Made by a program: the position numbers and the translations under genes. The notes under the pieces were generated by a model. The model did not search any database. It was not told where the DNA came from and saw nothing but the letters and a program-made list of their open reading frames with translations. Shown piece after piece: positions 17,497 to 25,870 of a stretch of 64,000 bases of DNA. This DNA is from Kitasatospora sp. SolWspMP-SS2h. GTDB lineage: Bacteria; Actinomycetota; Actinomycetes; Streptomycetales; Streptomycetaceae. The DNA lies in assembly GCF_003259315.1 (NCBI RefSeq), contig NZ_QLLT01000007.1, positions 43,281-107,280 on the forward strand. Reading direction: 5' to 3'. Position 1 is the first letter of the stretch. Each line of letters begins with the position of its first letter.

Positions 17497-19359
17497 TCAC
17501 TCCTTGCTCTTCGTGACGGGGGCGGCGGGCAGGACCGCGCGGCCGGCGGCGCCGGCGGGTGCCACGGCACCCGCCTCCCGCAGCTCGCCGAGGGTGGATA
17601 GCAGACCGGCCGGCTCGGAGAGTCGGCCGCCGGGATGCGGCAGGGAGGACACGACGAGCAGGTTCGCGGGCAGGCCGGGGCGGCGCTTGAGCAGACCGGT
17701 CAGCGACCGGCCGGGCCCGCATTCCAGCAACACGTCCGGCGAGGAGGCCAGCAGCGTGCCGACCGCGTCGGAGAAGCGCACGGTCTGCCTCAGGTGCCGG
17801 GCCCAGTAGTCGGGGTCCGTCGCCTCCTGCGCGGTGATCCACCGACCCGTGACACAGGAGAGGAACTCCCGGGTGGGCGGGCGGAGGGTCAGTCGCGCGG
17901 CGGCCGCGCGCAGTCGGTCGACGCAGCCCTCCATCAGCCTGCTGTGGAAGGCGTGCGAGACGGGGAGCCGCCGGCCCGGCGTCCCGGCGGCGGTGAGCCG
18001 GGCCTCGATCCGCACGATGTCCCGCTCGGTTCCGGCGAGCACGCAGGACGAGGGGGCGTTGACGGCGGCCAGGTCCGCGCCCAGCTCCAGGAAGGGCGCC
18101 AGTCCGTCCTCCGGCAGCGGTACGGCGAGCATCACCCCGGTGGGGGCCTCCTGCATGAGCCGGGCCCGCAGGCAGACGAACTCCAGGGCCTCGGGCAGCG
18201 GCATGACCCCGGCGAGGGTGGCCGCGACGTACTCCCCCAGGCTGTGCCCGATCAACGCCACGGGTTCCACACCCAGCCGCTGCCAGGTGCGCGCCAGCGC
18301 GTACTCCAGCAGGAAGACGGCCGGTTGGGCGACGACGGTCTGCCGCAGCGCTTCCGCGTCCTCCCCGTCCGGGTCGGCCGGCACCGCGCGGAGGTCCGGT
18401 CCGCCCACCTCCCGCAGCACTTCCAGGCCGTGATCGAACTCCTCGGCGAAGACGGGGAGTTCCTGGCGCAGGGCGACTCCCATGCGGGCGTACTGCGATC
18501 CCTGGCCGGGGAGGACGAACGCCACCCGGGGCCGCTCCCCATTGTTCCGGGGCACGGGCACCGGCGTGGCCGGGGCCGGGGCGGGGGCGGCGTCGGGCAC
18601 CGCCACGGCCTGCCGGATCCGCCGGAGCATCAGGTGCCGCTGCCCCGCGTCCCGGAAGGGGAAGTGACCCCCTGCCAGGCACGACAGTTCGAAGGCGCGG
18701 CTGGTGTGGGCACTCCACCCCGACACTTGCAGCGCGTCGCGTTCCAGGTCGCCGACGAACGCCGTGACGGGGACGTCCAGCAACGGCCCCGGGCGGTACC
18801 GGTAGGTCTCGTAGACCGTGATGTCGGCGCGGATGGTGCCGAGGGCCATCCGCAGCAGCCGGGGATCGGCACGGACCTGGGCGGGCAGTCCGCCCCAGCG
18901 CCGCTCGACCTCGGCCAGCAGCGCGTCGTCGTCCAAGGTGTGGACGGGCTGCCCGCCGCGGTCGAGGGGCGGCGGGGCGCTGGACGACAGGAACAGCCGC
19001 CGCGGCAGCTCCCGCCCGGCGTCGCGGAGCGCGCGGGCCACCTCGAAGGCCACCAGGCCGCCGAGGCTGTGCCCGAAGAGCGCGAACGGCCGCTCGGGGC
19101 GCAGGACGTCCAGGACCGCGCCGACCACCGAATCCATCGAGGTGAGCGGCGGCTCGCCCAGTCTGGACCCCCGGCCGGGCAACTGTATGCCGGACACCTG
19201 GATCTCCGGCAGCTCCTCCTCGAACCGGAGGTACTCGCCGGGCGATCCTCCGGCGTGGGTGAAGCAGAAGAGGTCGGCTGCGGCGTCCGGGCGAGGCCTG
19301 CGGGTGACGATCCAGCGGCCTCCTCGCGCCGGACCGGCACGCCGCGACGTCTTCTCCAT
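17497..19359 (-). CDS. Thioesterase II - malonyl-type acyltransferase fusion (620 aa)
   Basis: Residues 1-250 are a type II thioesterase (FCFTHAGGSPGEY, Ser98 in GHSLGG, His232 in AGGHFPF). After an Ala/Pro linker (about 255-272) comes a full PKS acyltransferase: GQGSQ (285-289), Ser373 in GHSLGEY, HAFHS (469-473, the usual malonyl-CoA signature) and LECGPGRSL. The ATG at 19359 lies 8 nt after GAGGAGG; an in-frame GTG at 19365 sits too close to it. The gene starts 13 nt after the KS-AT-ACP gene, whose own AT is non-functional, so this AT probably loads malonyl onto that ACP in trans while the TE edits or releases. The fusion of the two activities in a free enzyme is uncommon. Confidence 0.92.
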   Translation of the reverse strand: MEKTSRRAGPARGGRWIVTRRPRPDAAADLFCFTHAGGSPGEYLRFEEELPEIQVSGIQLPGRGSRLGEPPLTSMDSVVGAVLDVLRPERPFALFGHSLGGLVAFEVARALRDAGRELPRRLFLSSSAPPPLDRGGQPVHTLDDDALLAEVERRWGGLPAQVRADPRLLRMALGTIRADITVYETYRYRPGPLLDVPVTAFVGDLERDALQVSGWSAHTSRAFELSCLAGGHFPFRDAGQRHLMLRRIRQAVAVPDAAPAPAPATPVPVPRNNGERPRVAFVLPGQGSQYARMGVALRQELPVFAEEFDHGLEVLREVGGPDLRAVPADPDGEDAEALRQTVVAQPAVFLLEYALARTWQRLGVEPVALIGHSLGEYVAATLAGVMPLPEALEFVCLRARLMQEAPTGVMLAVPLPEDGLAPFLELGADLAAVNAPSSCVLAGTERDIVRIEARLTAAGTPGRRLPVSHAFHSRLMEGCVDRLRAAAARLTLRPPTREFLSCVTGRWITAQEATDPDYWARHLRQTVRFSDAVGTLLASSPDVLLECGPGRSLTGLLKRRPGLPANLLVVSSLPHPGGRLSEPAGLLSTLGELREAGAVAPAGAAGRAVLPAAPVTKSKE

Positions 19360-19372
19360 CCTCACATCCTCC

Positions 19373-21853
19373 TCAAGGTGCCGGGACGGTCTGTCCGGTG
19401 ATCAGGGCCGCCAACTCCGCCGGGGTCTGCGCCTCGTACAGGACGGCGGCATCGAGCCGGGCGGCGGCCGGGAAGAATTCGCGGACGCGGCCCAGCAGTT
19501 GGACGGCGACGAGCGAATCGCCACCGAGGTCGAAGAAGCTCTCGTCGGGCTCGACGGCCTCCAGGCCGAGCGTTTCGGCGAACAGGTCCGCGACGGTCCG
19601 GGGGACGGAGTCCTCCGCACGGTCGGACGGCCCCCCGACGGCCGTCCCGCCCGGCGGGTCGGCGGCAGCGGTCGCGGGAACCCCGCCCGGGAGCGGCTCC
19701 ACGACGTACCGCTGCCGTTCGAACGGGTAGGACGGCAGTGGGACCCGGCGCCGCTTCGCTCCCGCGTGGAGCCCCTCCCAGCGCACCGCGGTCCCGGCGA
19801 GCCAGAGGCGACCGGCGGCCTCCAGCAAGGCGGGCAGCGCGTCCTGCCGCCCGCCCTCCGGGAGGACCGGCATCCAGAGGTGGTCGGTCGCCTCGCCGGG
19901 GCCGGGCATCCGGGTGAGCACGGGGAGCCCGGGGGTGCGGGGTTCCGCCACGGCTCCGGTGACGGTCCGGCGGACCGCCTCTCGCACCGTGCAGACCCCG
20001 GCCACGACGTCCGCCACCACGGCGCCGGTACCGCTGCCCGCGACGGCCGCCGCACGCAGGCCCCAGGACTGCCAGAGCCGGGCGAGCGCGAGTTCGGTGG
20101 CCAGGACGTCGACGTCCGCGCGGACGTGCCCGGCGTCCGCGGCGCTCAGGCACTCCTGGTAGGCCCGGACGAACACCGGCTGCGTGGCGTGCAGGTCACG
20201 TGTCCGGGAGGAGTCGACGCTGCCGGGGAAGAAGAGGGCGACCGGCCGTGCCGGGTCCTGCCCGCCGGAGTCGACCAGCCGGCCCGGGGCGAGGCCGGTC
20301 AGGACCCGGAGGGCGTCGTCGGCATCGCGGACCACCGCACATCGGCGCCACGCGTGTTCGCGGCGTCCGGTCTGCAGCGTCCAGGCGATGTCGGCGACCG
20401 GCGACTCCCGGCCGGGCGACCGCAGCCGGGCCGCGAGCCGGTCGGTCGCCGCGTCCAGGGCCGTCGGCGTGCGGGCCGACAGCACGAGCAGGTGCCAGGG
20501 CTGCGCGGGGTCCGCGGGCGCCGGGGCGGGAGCCTGCTCCAGCAGGAGGTGGGCGTTGGTTCCACCGATGCCGAAGGAGCTGACCCCCGCACGGCGCGGC
20601 ACGCCCTCGTCGGCGCGCCACTCCTGCGTGTCGGCGGCGACCACGAACGGGCTCGCCGCGAAGTCGATCCGAGGGTTCGGGACGGTGAAGTTGAGGCTCG
20701 CCGGGATGACTCCGTGCTGGAGGGCGAGCACCGCCTTGATCAGTCCGGCCGCGCCGGCGGCCGCGTCGGTGTGGCCGATGTTCGTTTTGACCGAGCCGAT
20801 CCGGCAGAAGCCGCGGCGGTCGGTGTCCTGGCGGAACGCCCTGGTCAGCGCGGCGATTTCGATCGGGTCGCCGAGCGGGGTGGCCGTGCCGTGGGCCTCT
20901 ACGTAGCCGATGGTCGCCGCATCGACACCGGCGATCAGCTGCGCGTCGCGGATCACCGCTGCCTGCCCCTCCACGCTGGGCGCGGTGAAGCCGATGCGGT
21001 GGGCTCCGTCGTTGTTCACCGCGGAGCCGCGCAGCACCGCGCGCACGGTGTCGCCGTGCGCCAGCGCATCGGACAGGCGCTTGAGCACGACGATCCCGGC
21101 GCCGTCGCCGCCCACCGTCCCGGCCGCCCCGGCGTCGAAGGTGCGGCAGGTGCCGTCGCGGGAGAGGATGCCGCCCTCGACGTAGGGGCTCTCCTTCGCG
21201 GGGACGCGGACCGCCGCACCGCCCGCGAGAGCCACGTCGCAGTCACCGGCCAGCAGTGCCTGCGCGGCGGTGTGGACCGCGACCAGTGAGGTGGCGCACG
21301 CTGCCTGGACCACCACCGCGGGGCCGCGCAGACCGATCTTGTAGGCGACCCGCGAGGCGAGGTAGTCCGGCGCGTTGCCGACCAGGATCTCCATGTCCGT
21401 CAACGGGCCCAGCTCCTCGCGGCGGGACCGGACGACCTCCGCGTACGAGGTGTCGGTGCTGCCCGCGTAGACGCCGATGGCCCCCGGGAAGCGCTCCGGG
21501 TCGCAGCCCGCGTCCTCCAGCGCCTCCACCGCGCACTCCAGGAAGACCCGGTGCTGGGGGCTGATGACGCGGGACTCCCGGGGCGAGAAGCCGAAGTACG
21601 CGGCGTCGAACCACTCGGGGTCCTCGAGCAGCCCCCGGGCCGGAACGTACTCCGCGGCGCCCGCCGGTCCGGCAGGCCCGGGAACGGGGCGAGGGGGAAA
21701 GCGGGTGACGCTGTCCAGGCCCCGGACCAGGTTCTGCCAGAACTCTTCCGGGTCGGCGGCCCCGGGGTAACGGCACGCCATGCCGATGACGGCGACGAAC
21801 GAACCGTCGTCCTCCCGCGGGGCCGTGACGTCGTCGTGGACGCGGTCACTCAT
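19373..21853 (-). CDS. Polyketide synthase KS - vestigial AT - ACP (826 aa)
   Basis: The ketosynthase (about 17-440) is complete: Cys186 in AACATS, His321 in EAHGTATPLGDP and His361 in KTNIGHTDAAAG. The following AT remnant (about 538-700) is half normal length: GQG is replaced by FPGSV, the GHSxG Ser is lost (AGSGTG, 606-610) and no xAFHS box is present. The post-AT linker (LPSYPFERQRY) remains. The ACP ends the protein (GGDSL, Ser780). There is no KR, DH or ER, so one round would give a beta-keto acyl chain, presumably on a phenazine carboxyl starter. The ATG at 21853 follows GGAGGGGG and overlaps the ACP gene by 8 nt. Confidence 0.93.
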   Translation of the reverse strand: MSDRVHDDVTAPREDDGSFVAVIGMACRYPGAADPEEFWQNLVRGLDSVTRFPPRPVPGPAGPAGAAEYVPARGLLEDPEWFDAAYFGFSPRESRVISPQHRVFLECAVEALEDAGCDPERFPGAIGVYAGSTDTSYAEVVRSRREELGPLTDMEILVGNAPDYLASRVAYKIGLRGPAVVVQAACATSLVAVHTAAQALLAGDCDVALAGGAAVRVPAKESPYVEGGILSRDGTCRTFDAGAAGTVGGDGAGIVVLKRLSDALAHGDTVRAVLRGSAVNNDGAHRIGFTAPSVEGQAAVIRDAQLIAGVDAATIGYVEAHGTATPLGDPIEIAALTRAFRQDTDRRGFCRIGSVKTNIGHTDAAAGAAGLIKAVLALQHGVIPASLNFTVPNPRIDFAASPFVVAADTQEWRADEGVPRRAGVSSFGIGGTNAHLLLEQAPAPAPADPAQPWHLLVLSARTPTALDAATDRLAARLRSPGRESPVADIAWTLQTGRREHAWRRCAVVRDADDALRVLTGLAPGRLVDSGGQDPARPVALFFPGSVDSSRTRDLHATQPVFVRAYQECLSAADAGHVRADVDVLATELALARLWQSWGLRAAAVAGSGTGAVVADVVAGVCTVREAVRRTVTGAVAEPRTPGLPVLTRMPGPGEATDHLWMPVLPEGGRQDALPALLEAAGRLWLAGTAVRWEGLHAGAKRRRVPLPSYPFERQRYVVEPLPGGVPATAAADPPGGTAVGGPSDRAEDSVPRTVADLFAETLGLEAVEPDESFFDLGGDSLVAVQLLGRVREFFPAAARLDAAVLYEAQTPAELAALITGQTVPAP

Positions 21854-22244
21854 GCCGTTCCCCCTCCCCGAACGCGGTCGGCCGGCCGATCCGCCCGTTC
21901 CGCCTCCCGGCGAGACGGGCCCGGCCGCCGGCGCGGGAGCCCTCGGCACGACCGGCGCCGGTCCCCGGCCCCGGGACGTGCCCGTCGAGGTAGGCCGCCA
22001 GGCTGCGGACGGTCGGATGGTGGAAGAGTTCGATCAGCGGGGGGTTCGTGCCCAGCCTGGTGGTGATCCGGTCGAGAACCATGTGCAGCAGGACGGAGTG
22101 GCCGCCGAGGTCGAAGAAGTTCTGCTCCACGCTGACGTGCGGTACTTCCAGCACCTCGGACCAGATGGCGGCCAGGGCCCGCTCGGTGTCCGTGAGCGGG
22201 GGGCCGGGGGCGGCGCCGGCGGAGGGCATCGGCTCTGTGCTCAC
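21846..22244 (-). CDS. Stand-alone acyl/peptidyl carrier protein (132 aa)
   Basis: One carrier domain with the phosphopantetheine site in FFDLGGHSVLL and the helix-4 region PTVRSLAAYLDGH. A Gly/Arg-rich basic tail of about 40 residues follows (GRARLAGRRNGRIGR), which is not part of the fold. The GTG at 22244 has a strong GGGAGGA site. An alternative ATG at 22319 overlaps the upstream stop as ATGA and would give 157 aa, but has no ribosome-binding site. It lies directly upstream of the KS and overlaps it, so it is a likely carrier of the starter acyl group, for example a phenazine carboxylate. Confidence 0.88.
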   Translation of the reverse strand: MSTEPMPSAGAAPGPPLTDTERALAAIWSEVLEVPHVSVEQNFFDLGGHSVLLHMVLDRITTRLGTNPPLIELFHHPTVRSLAAYLDGHVPGPGTGAGRAEGSRAGGRARLAGRRNGRIGRPTAFGEGERHE

Positions 22245-22315
22245 GGCTGTCCTCCCGCACGGGCGGGGCACGCCTGGTCCGGCGTCGTCGGCAGGTCGGG
22301 TGTCACGTGTGCTCC

Positions 22316-24115
22316 TCATCGCTGTGAGTACTGGTCGGGCGCCGGCACGGCGGTCGGTGCGTGGAACTGGTACCGGCTGAGCCGGTGGTACTCGCCGCCG
22401 GCCCGCACGAGCTGCGCATGTGTTCCCTGCTCCACGATCCGGCCGTCCCGCAGCACGACGATGACGTCCGCGTCGCGGATGGTGGAGAGCCGATGGGCGA
22501 TCACCAGGCAGGTGCGGCCCTCCCGCAGGCGCGAGGTCGCCCGCTGGAGGAGGAGTTCGGTGCGGGCGTCGACCGCGCTGGTGGCTTCGTCGAGGATCAG
22601 CACGGCGGGGTCGGCGATGAACGCGCGCGCGATGCAGATCAACTGTCGCTCGCCGTCGCTCAGGCGTTCGTCGGCACTGTCGACCACCGTGTCGTACCCG
22701 TGCGGAAGGGCGTGCACGATGTGGCTGACCCCGCAGACCCGGGCGGCCTGCTCGATCTCTTCCGGCGTGGCGTCCGGTCTCCCGTAGACGATGTTGTCGC
22801 GGATGGTGCCGCTGAACAGCCACGGCTCCTGGGGGACGAGCCCGATCTCGGAGCGCAGCGCCTCGCGTGACACCGAGGCGATGTCCTCGCCGTCGATGAG
22901 GATGCGCCCACCGCCGACGTCGTAGAACCGCATCACCAGGTTCATCAGGGTCGTCTTCCCGGCGCCCGACGCTCCGACGATCGCCGCGGTCCGTCCCGGC
23001 TCGATCACCAGGTCGAGGCCCTTGATCGTCAGTTCGCGGCCGTGGCCGAAGGACACCTGCTCGAAGGCGATCCTGCGCGGCCGGACGGCCGGCAGCCGTC
23101 CCGGCCGGTCGGGGGCCTCCTCCGGCTCGTCGAGCAGGGCGAACACCCGGGCGGCCGACGCGATGCCCGACTGGAACAGGCTGGACATCGAGGCGAGCAT
23201 GCCGAGCGGCTGCGAGTACTGCCGCGAGTACTGGACGAACGCGACGACGCCGCCCAGCGTCAACTGCCCGCTGACCACCCGCAGGGCACCGACCACGCAG
23301 AGCAGGACGTACCCCAGGTTCCCGATGAACAGCACCAGCGGGGCGAGCAGGCCGGACGTGAACTGCGCGAGGCGGCTCGCCTCCCTCACCTCGGCGTTCC
23401 GGTGCGCGAACGTCTCGCGGAACGCGCCCGCGCGGTCGAACACGGTGACCAGCTCGTGGCCGGAGTAGGACTCCTCGATGTGCGCGTTGAGCTCCCCGGT
23501 CAGTCGCCACTGGTCGTCGAAGAGCCGTTGGCTCCGCTTCGCCGCCACGGTGCCGATGACGAAGGTCAGCGGCACCGTGACCAGGGCGAGCAGGGTCAGC
23601 AGGGGTGAGATGCCCAGCATCATGACCAGGACGCCGACGACGGTGAGCAGGCCGAAGAGCACCTGGGTCAGTGTCTGGGTGAGCGAGGTCGCGATGTTGT
23701 CGATGTCGTTGGTCATCCGTGACAGCAGCTCGCCGCGCGGAGAACCGTTGAGGTAGCGGAGCGGGAGCCGGTTGAGCTTCTCCTCGACGTCGTCGCGCAG
23801 GGTCTGCACGACGCGGGCGATCGCGCTGTTCTGCAGGTACTGCTGGGCGAATCCCGCCAGGGCGCCGAGGACGTACAGGCCGGCGGCCGTCAGCAGGAGG
23901 TTCTGCACGTGGTCGAAGCCGGTGCCGGCCAGCACCGCGTCGATCGCGCGGCCCCAGATCAGCGGGCCGGCCAGATTGGCCAGCACGCCGGCCACGGCCA
24001 GGGCGAGCGATCCGGCCACCGACACCCGGAGGTGCCGGAACAGACCGGCCAGCCGGCGCGACGTCGCGGCGAAGCCCGCGCCGTCCGCGCCGGGTCCGCG
24101 CTTCCGGCGGCTCAT
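22316..24115 (-). CDS. ABC exporter half-transporter, subunit 2 (599 aa)
   Basis: A type IV ABC exporter subunit: a six-helix membrane domain (about 20-320) followed by an ATPase domain. Walker A is GASGAGKTT, Q-loop LVPQEP, Walker B VLILDEATSAVD with the catalytic Glu, and H-loop VIAHRLST. The signature motif is degenerate: LSDGE instead of LSGGQ. It pairs with the upstream subunit, which has the opposite defects, so the two should form one heterodimeric pump with a single fully active site. Its start overlaps the upstream stop (ATGA at 24112-24115). It probably exports the phenazine product or confers self-resistance. Confidence 0.93.
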   Translation of the reverse strand: MSRRKRGPGADGAGFAATSRRLAGLFRHLRVSVAGSLALAVAGVLANLAGPLIWGRAIDAVLAGTGFDHVQNLLLTAAGLYVLGALAGFAQQYLQNSAIARVVQTLRDDVEEKLNRLPLRYLNGSPRGELLSRMTNDIDNIATSLTQTLTQVLFGLLTVVGVLVMMLGISPLLTLLALVTVPLTFVIGTVAAKRSQRLFDDQWRLTGELNAHIEESYSGHELVTVFDRAGAFRETFAHRNAEVREASRLAQFTSGLLAPLVLFIGNLGYVLLCVVGALRVVSGQLTLGGVVAFVQYSRQYSQPLGMLASMSSLFQSGIASAARVFALLDEPEEAPDRPGRLPAVRPRRIAFEQVSFGHGRELTIKGLDLVIEPGRTAAIVGASGAGKTTLMNLVMRFYDVGGGRILIDGEDIASVSREALRSEIGLVPQEPWLFSGTIRDNIVYGRPDATPEEIEQAARVCGVSHIVHALPHGYDTVVDSADERLSDGERQLICIARAFIADPAVLILDEATSAVDARTELLLQRATSRLREGRTCLVIAHRLSTIRDADVIVVLRDGRIVEQGTHAQLVRAGGEYHRLSRYQFHAPTAVPAPDQYSQR

Positions 24116-25839
24116 GCCGACGCCCCGATCGTGTCCTGCGCGGCCACCAGTTCCTGGTACGTCCGGCAGCTGTCCAGCAGTACCGGATGCGTCCCGTCGC
24201 CGACGACGCCGCCCTCGTGGAGCACCACGATCCGTTCGGCGCCGCTGACACCGGTCGTCCGCTGCGACGCCAGCAGGACCGTCGTGCCGGCCGTGGCCGT
24301 ACGCAGCGCCTCCAGGAGCCGCGCGGACGTTTCGGGGTCGAGCGCCGAGACCGGATCGTCGAGGAGCAGGAGCCGGGGGGCGGCGACGAGTGCACGGGCG
24401 ATGCACAGCCGCTGCCGCTGGCCGCCGGAGACGTTCGTCCCGCCCTGGACGATCGGTGACCGGAGCCCGTCGTCCATCGCGGCGACGAACTCGCGGGCCT
24501 GCGCGACCTCCAGGGCCTCCCACAGCTCGGCGTCCGTGGCGTCCGGCCTGGCCAGCCGCAGATTGCTCGCCACCGTACCCCGGAAGAGCAGCGAACGCTG
24601 CGGGACGATCGCGAGGTGGCCGCGCAGCACGGAGGGATCCACGCTGCGCAGGTCGACGCCGTCCAGCCGGACCGATCCCGAGGTCGCGTCCTGGAGCCCC
24701 GCGACGACGGAGAGCAGGGTCGTCTTGCCGGCGCCCATCGATCCCACGATCGCCACCGTGCTGCCGGGCTCGACCGTCAGGTCGATGCCGGACAGGACGT
24801 CGGCGTCGGCGCCCGGGTACCGCAGCGTGACACCGCGCAACTCCAGCCCGCCGCGGATCGGGACCGAGCCGGTGGGGCGGCCCGGCGGCCGGAGCACGGG
24901 GGCGGCGTCCCGCACCGCCCGGATGCGTTCCGCCGCGACCAGCGCCCTGGGCAGCATCATCAGCGCCCAGGCGGCCGTCATGGCCGCCCCGAGGATCAGC
25001 ACCAGGTAGGTGATGCAGGCGGTCAGGCCGCCGATCGGCAGGTGTCCGGACGTGACCCGGTGGCCACCGAACCACACCACGGCCAGGATCGACAGATCGG
25101 TGACCAGCATGACGGCCGGGACGAACGTCCCGTTCAGCCGCCCCATCGACCGGGTCGCCACGGCCAGTTCCGCGTTCTCGAGCCCGAACCGCTCGGTCTC
25201 GAAGCGCTCGCGGGTGAACGCGCGGATCACCGTGAGCCCCATCAACTGCTCGTGCAGGACCCGGTTGACGGCGTCCAGCCGGTCCTGGATCCGGCGCGAC
25301 ACCCGCGCCGTCCAACGGAGGACCACCCCCAGCACCGCACCCAGCAGGACGACCGCCACGACGACGACGAGGGACAGCCCGGTGTCCGTCCGGAAGGCCA
25401 TCCAGGCCCCGCCCAGTACCGTGAGCGGCGCGGCGGCCGCCACGGCGCCGAAGGCGAGCAGGAAGGTCTGTATCTGCTGCAGGTCGTCGGTGCTGCGGGT
25501 GATCAGCGTCGGCGTGCCGAAGTCCTGGTGCTCCCGGTTGGAGAAGGTCGCGACCTTGTCGTAGACGTCCGACCGCAGGTCGTGCACGACGTCCGTGGCC
25601 GCCCGCGTTCCGGCGTAGGACGACAGCGCCGCCGCGAGCAACTGGACGACACTGGCGATCACCATCCACCCGCCGGCCGTCCAGATGTGTCCGACGTCGG
25701 TGCGCAGCAGACCGTTGTCGATCAGGTCCGCGTTGATCGCCGGCAGGTACAGGGTGGCGGCGACGCTGACCGACTGGAAGGCGATCAGGCCGGCGAACCA
25801 CCACCGGTGCTTGCCGATCCGAGCGTGAACCAGGCCCAT
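24112..25839 (-). CDS. ABC exporter half-transporter, subunit 1 (575 aa)
   Basis: Six membrane helices (about 10-310) precede an ATPase domain with Walker A GSMGAGKTT, Q-loop IVPQRS and an intact signature VSGGQ. Walker B is LLLLDDPVSALD, so the catalytic Glu is Asp, and the H-loop His is Gln (LASQRTTG). These are the usual changes in the degenerate half of heterodimeric exporters such as TM287/288. The ATG at 25839 follows GAAAGG. The FAD oxidase gene ends 31 nt upstream (stop at 25871-25873). A substrate cannot be read from sequence; position suggests the phenazine end product. Confidence 0.93.
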   Translation of the reverse strand: MGLVHARIGKHRWWFAGLIAFQSVSVAATLYLPAINADLIDNGLLRTDVGHIWTAGGWMVIASVVQLLAAALSSYAGTRAATDVVHDLRSDVYDKVATFSNREHQDFGTPTLITRSTDDLQQIQTFLLAFGAVAAAAPLTVLGGAWMAFRTDTGLSLVVVVAVVLLGAVLGVVLRWTARVSRRIQDRLDAVNRVLHEQLMGLTVIRAFTRERFETERFGLENAELAVATRSMGRLNGTFVPAVMLVTDLSILAVVWFGGHRVTSGHLPIGGLTACITYLVLILGAAMTAAWALMMLPRALVAAERIRAVRDAAPVLRPPGRPTGSVPIRGGLELRGVTLRYPGADADVLSGIDLTVEPGSTVAIVGSMGAGKTTLLSVVAGLQDATSGSVRLDGVDLRSVDPSVLRGHLAIVPQRSLLFRGTVASNLRLARPDATDAELWEALEVAQAREFVAAMDDGLRSPIVQGGTNVSGGQRQRLCIARALVAAPRLLLLDDPVSALDPETSARLLEALRTATAGTTVLLASQRTTGVSGAERIVVLHEGGVVGDGTHPVLLDSCRTYQELVAAQDTIGASA

Positions 25840-25870
25840 GGGCCGGCCTTTCGTAGGAGGTGGGAGGTGG

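Noticed and set aside
17501-18718. N-terminal extension of the lipocalin-FAD oxidase frame to about 1020 residues
   Set aside because: The extension overlaps the TE-AT gene entirely, is Arg/Gly/Pro-rich noise, and a well-placed GTG with a ribosome-binding site exists at 17491.
24116-25804. N-terminal extension of the second ABC subunit to about 1160 residues
   Set aside because: It overlaps the first ABC subunit in another frame. The ATG at 24115 coupled to the upstream stop gives a normal-length half-transporter.
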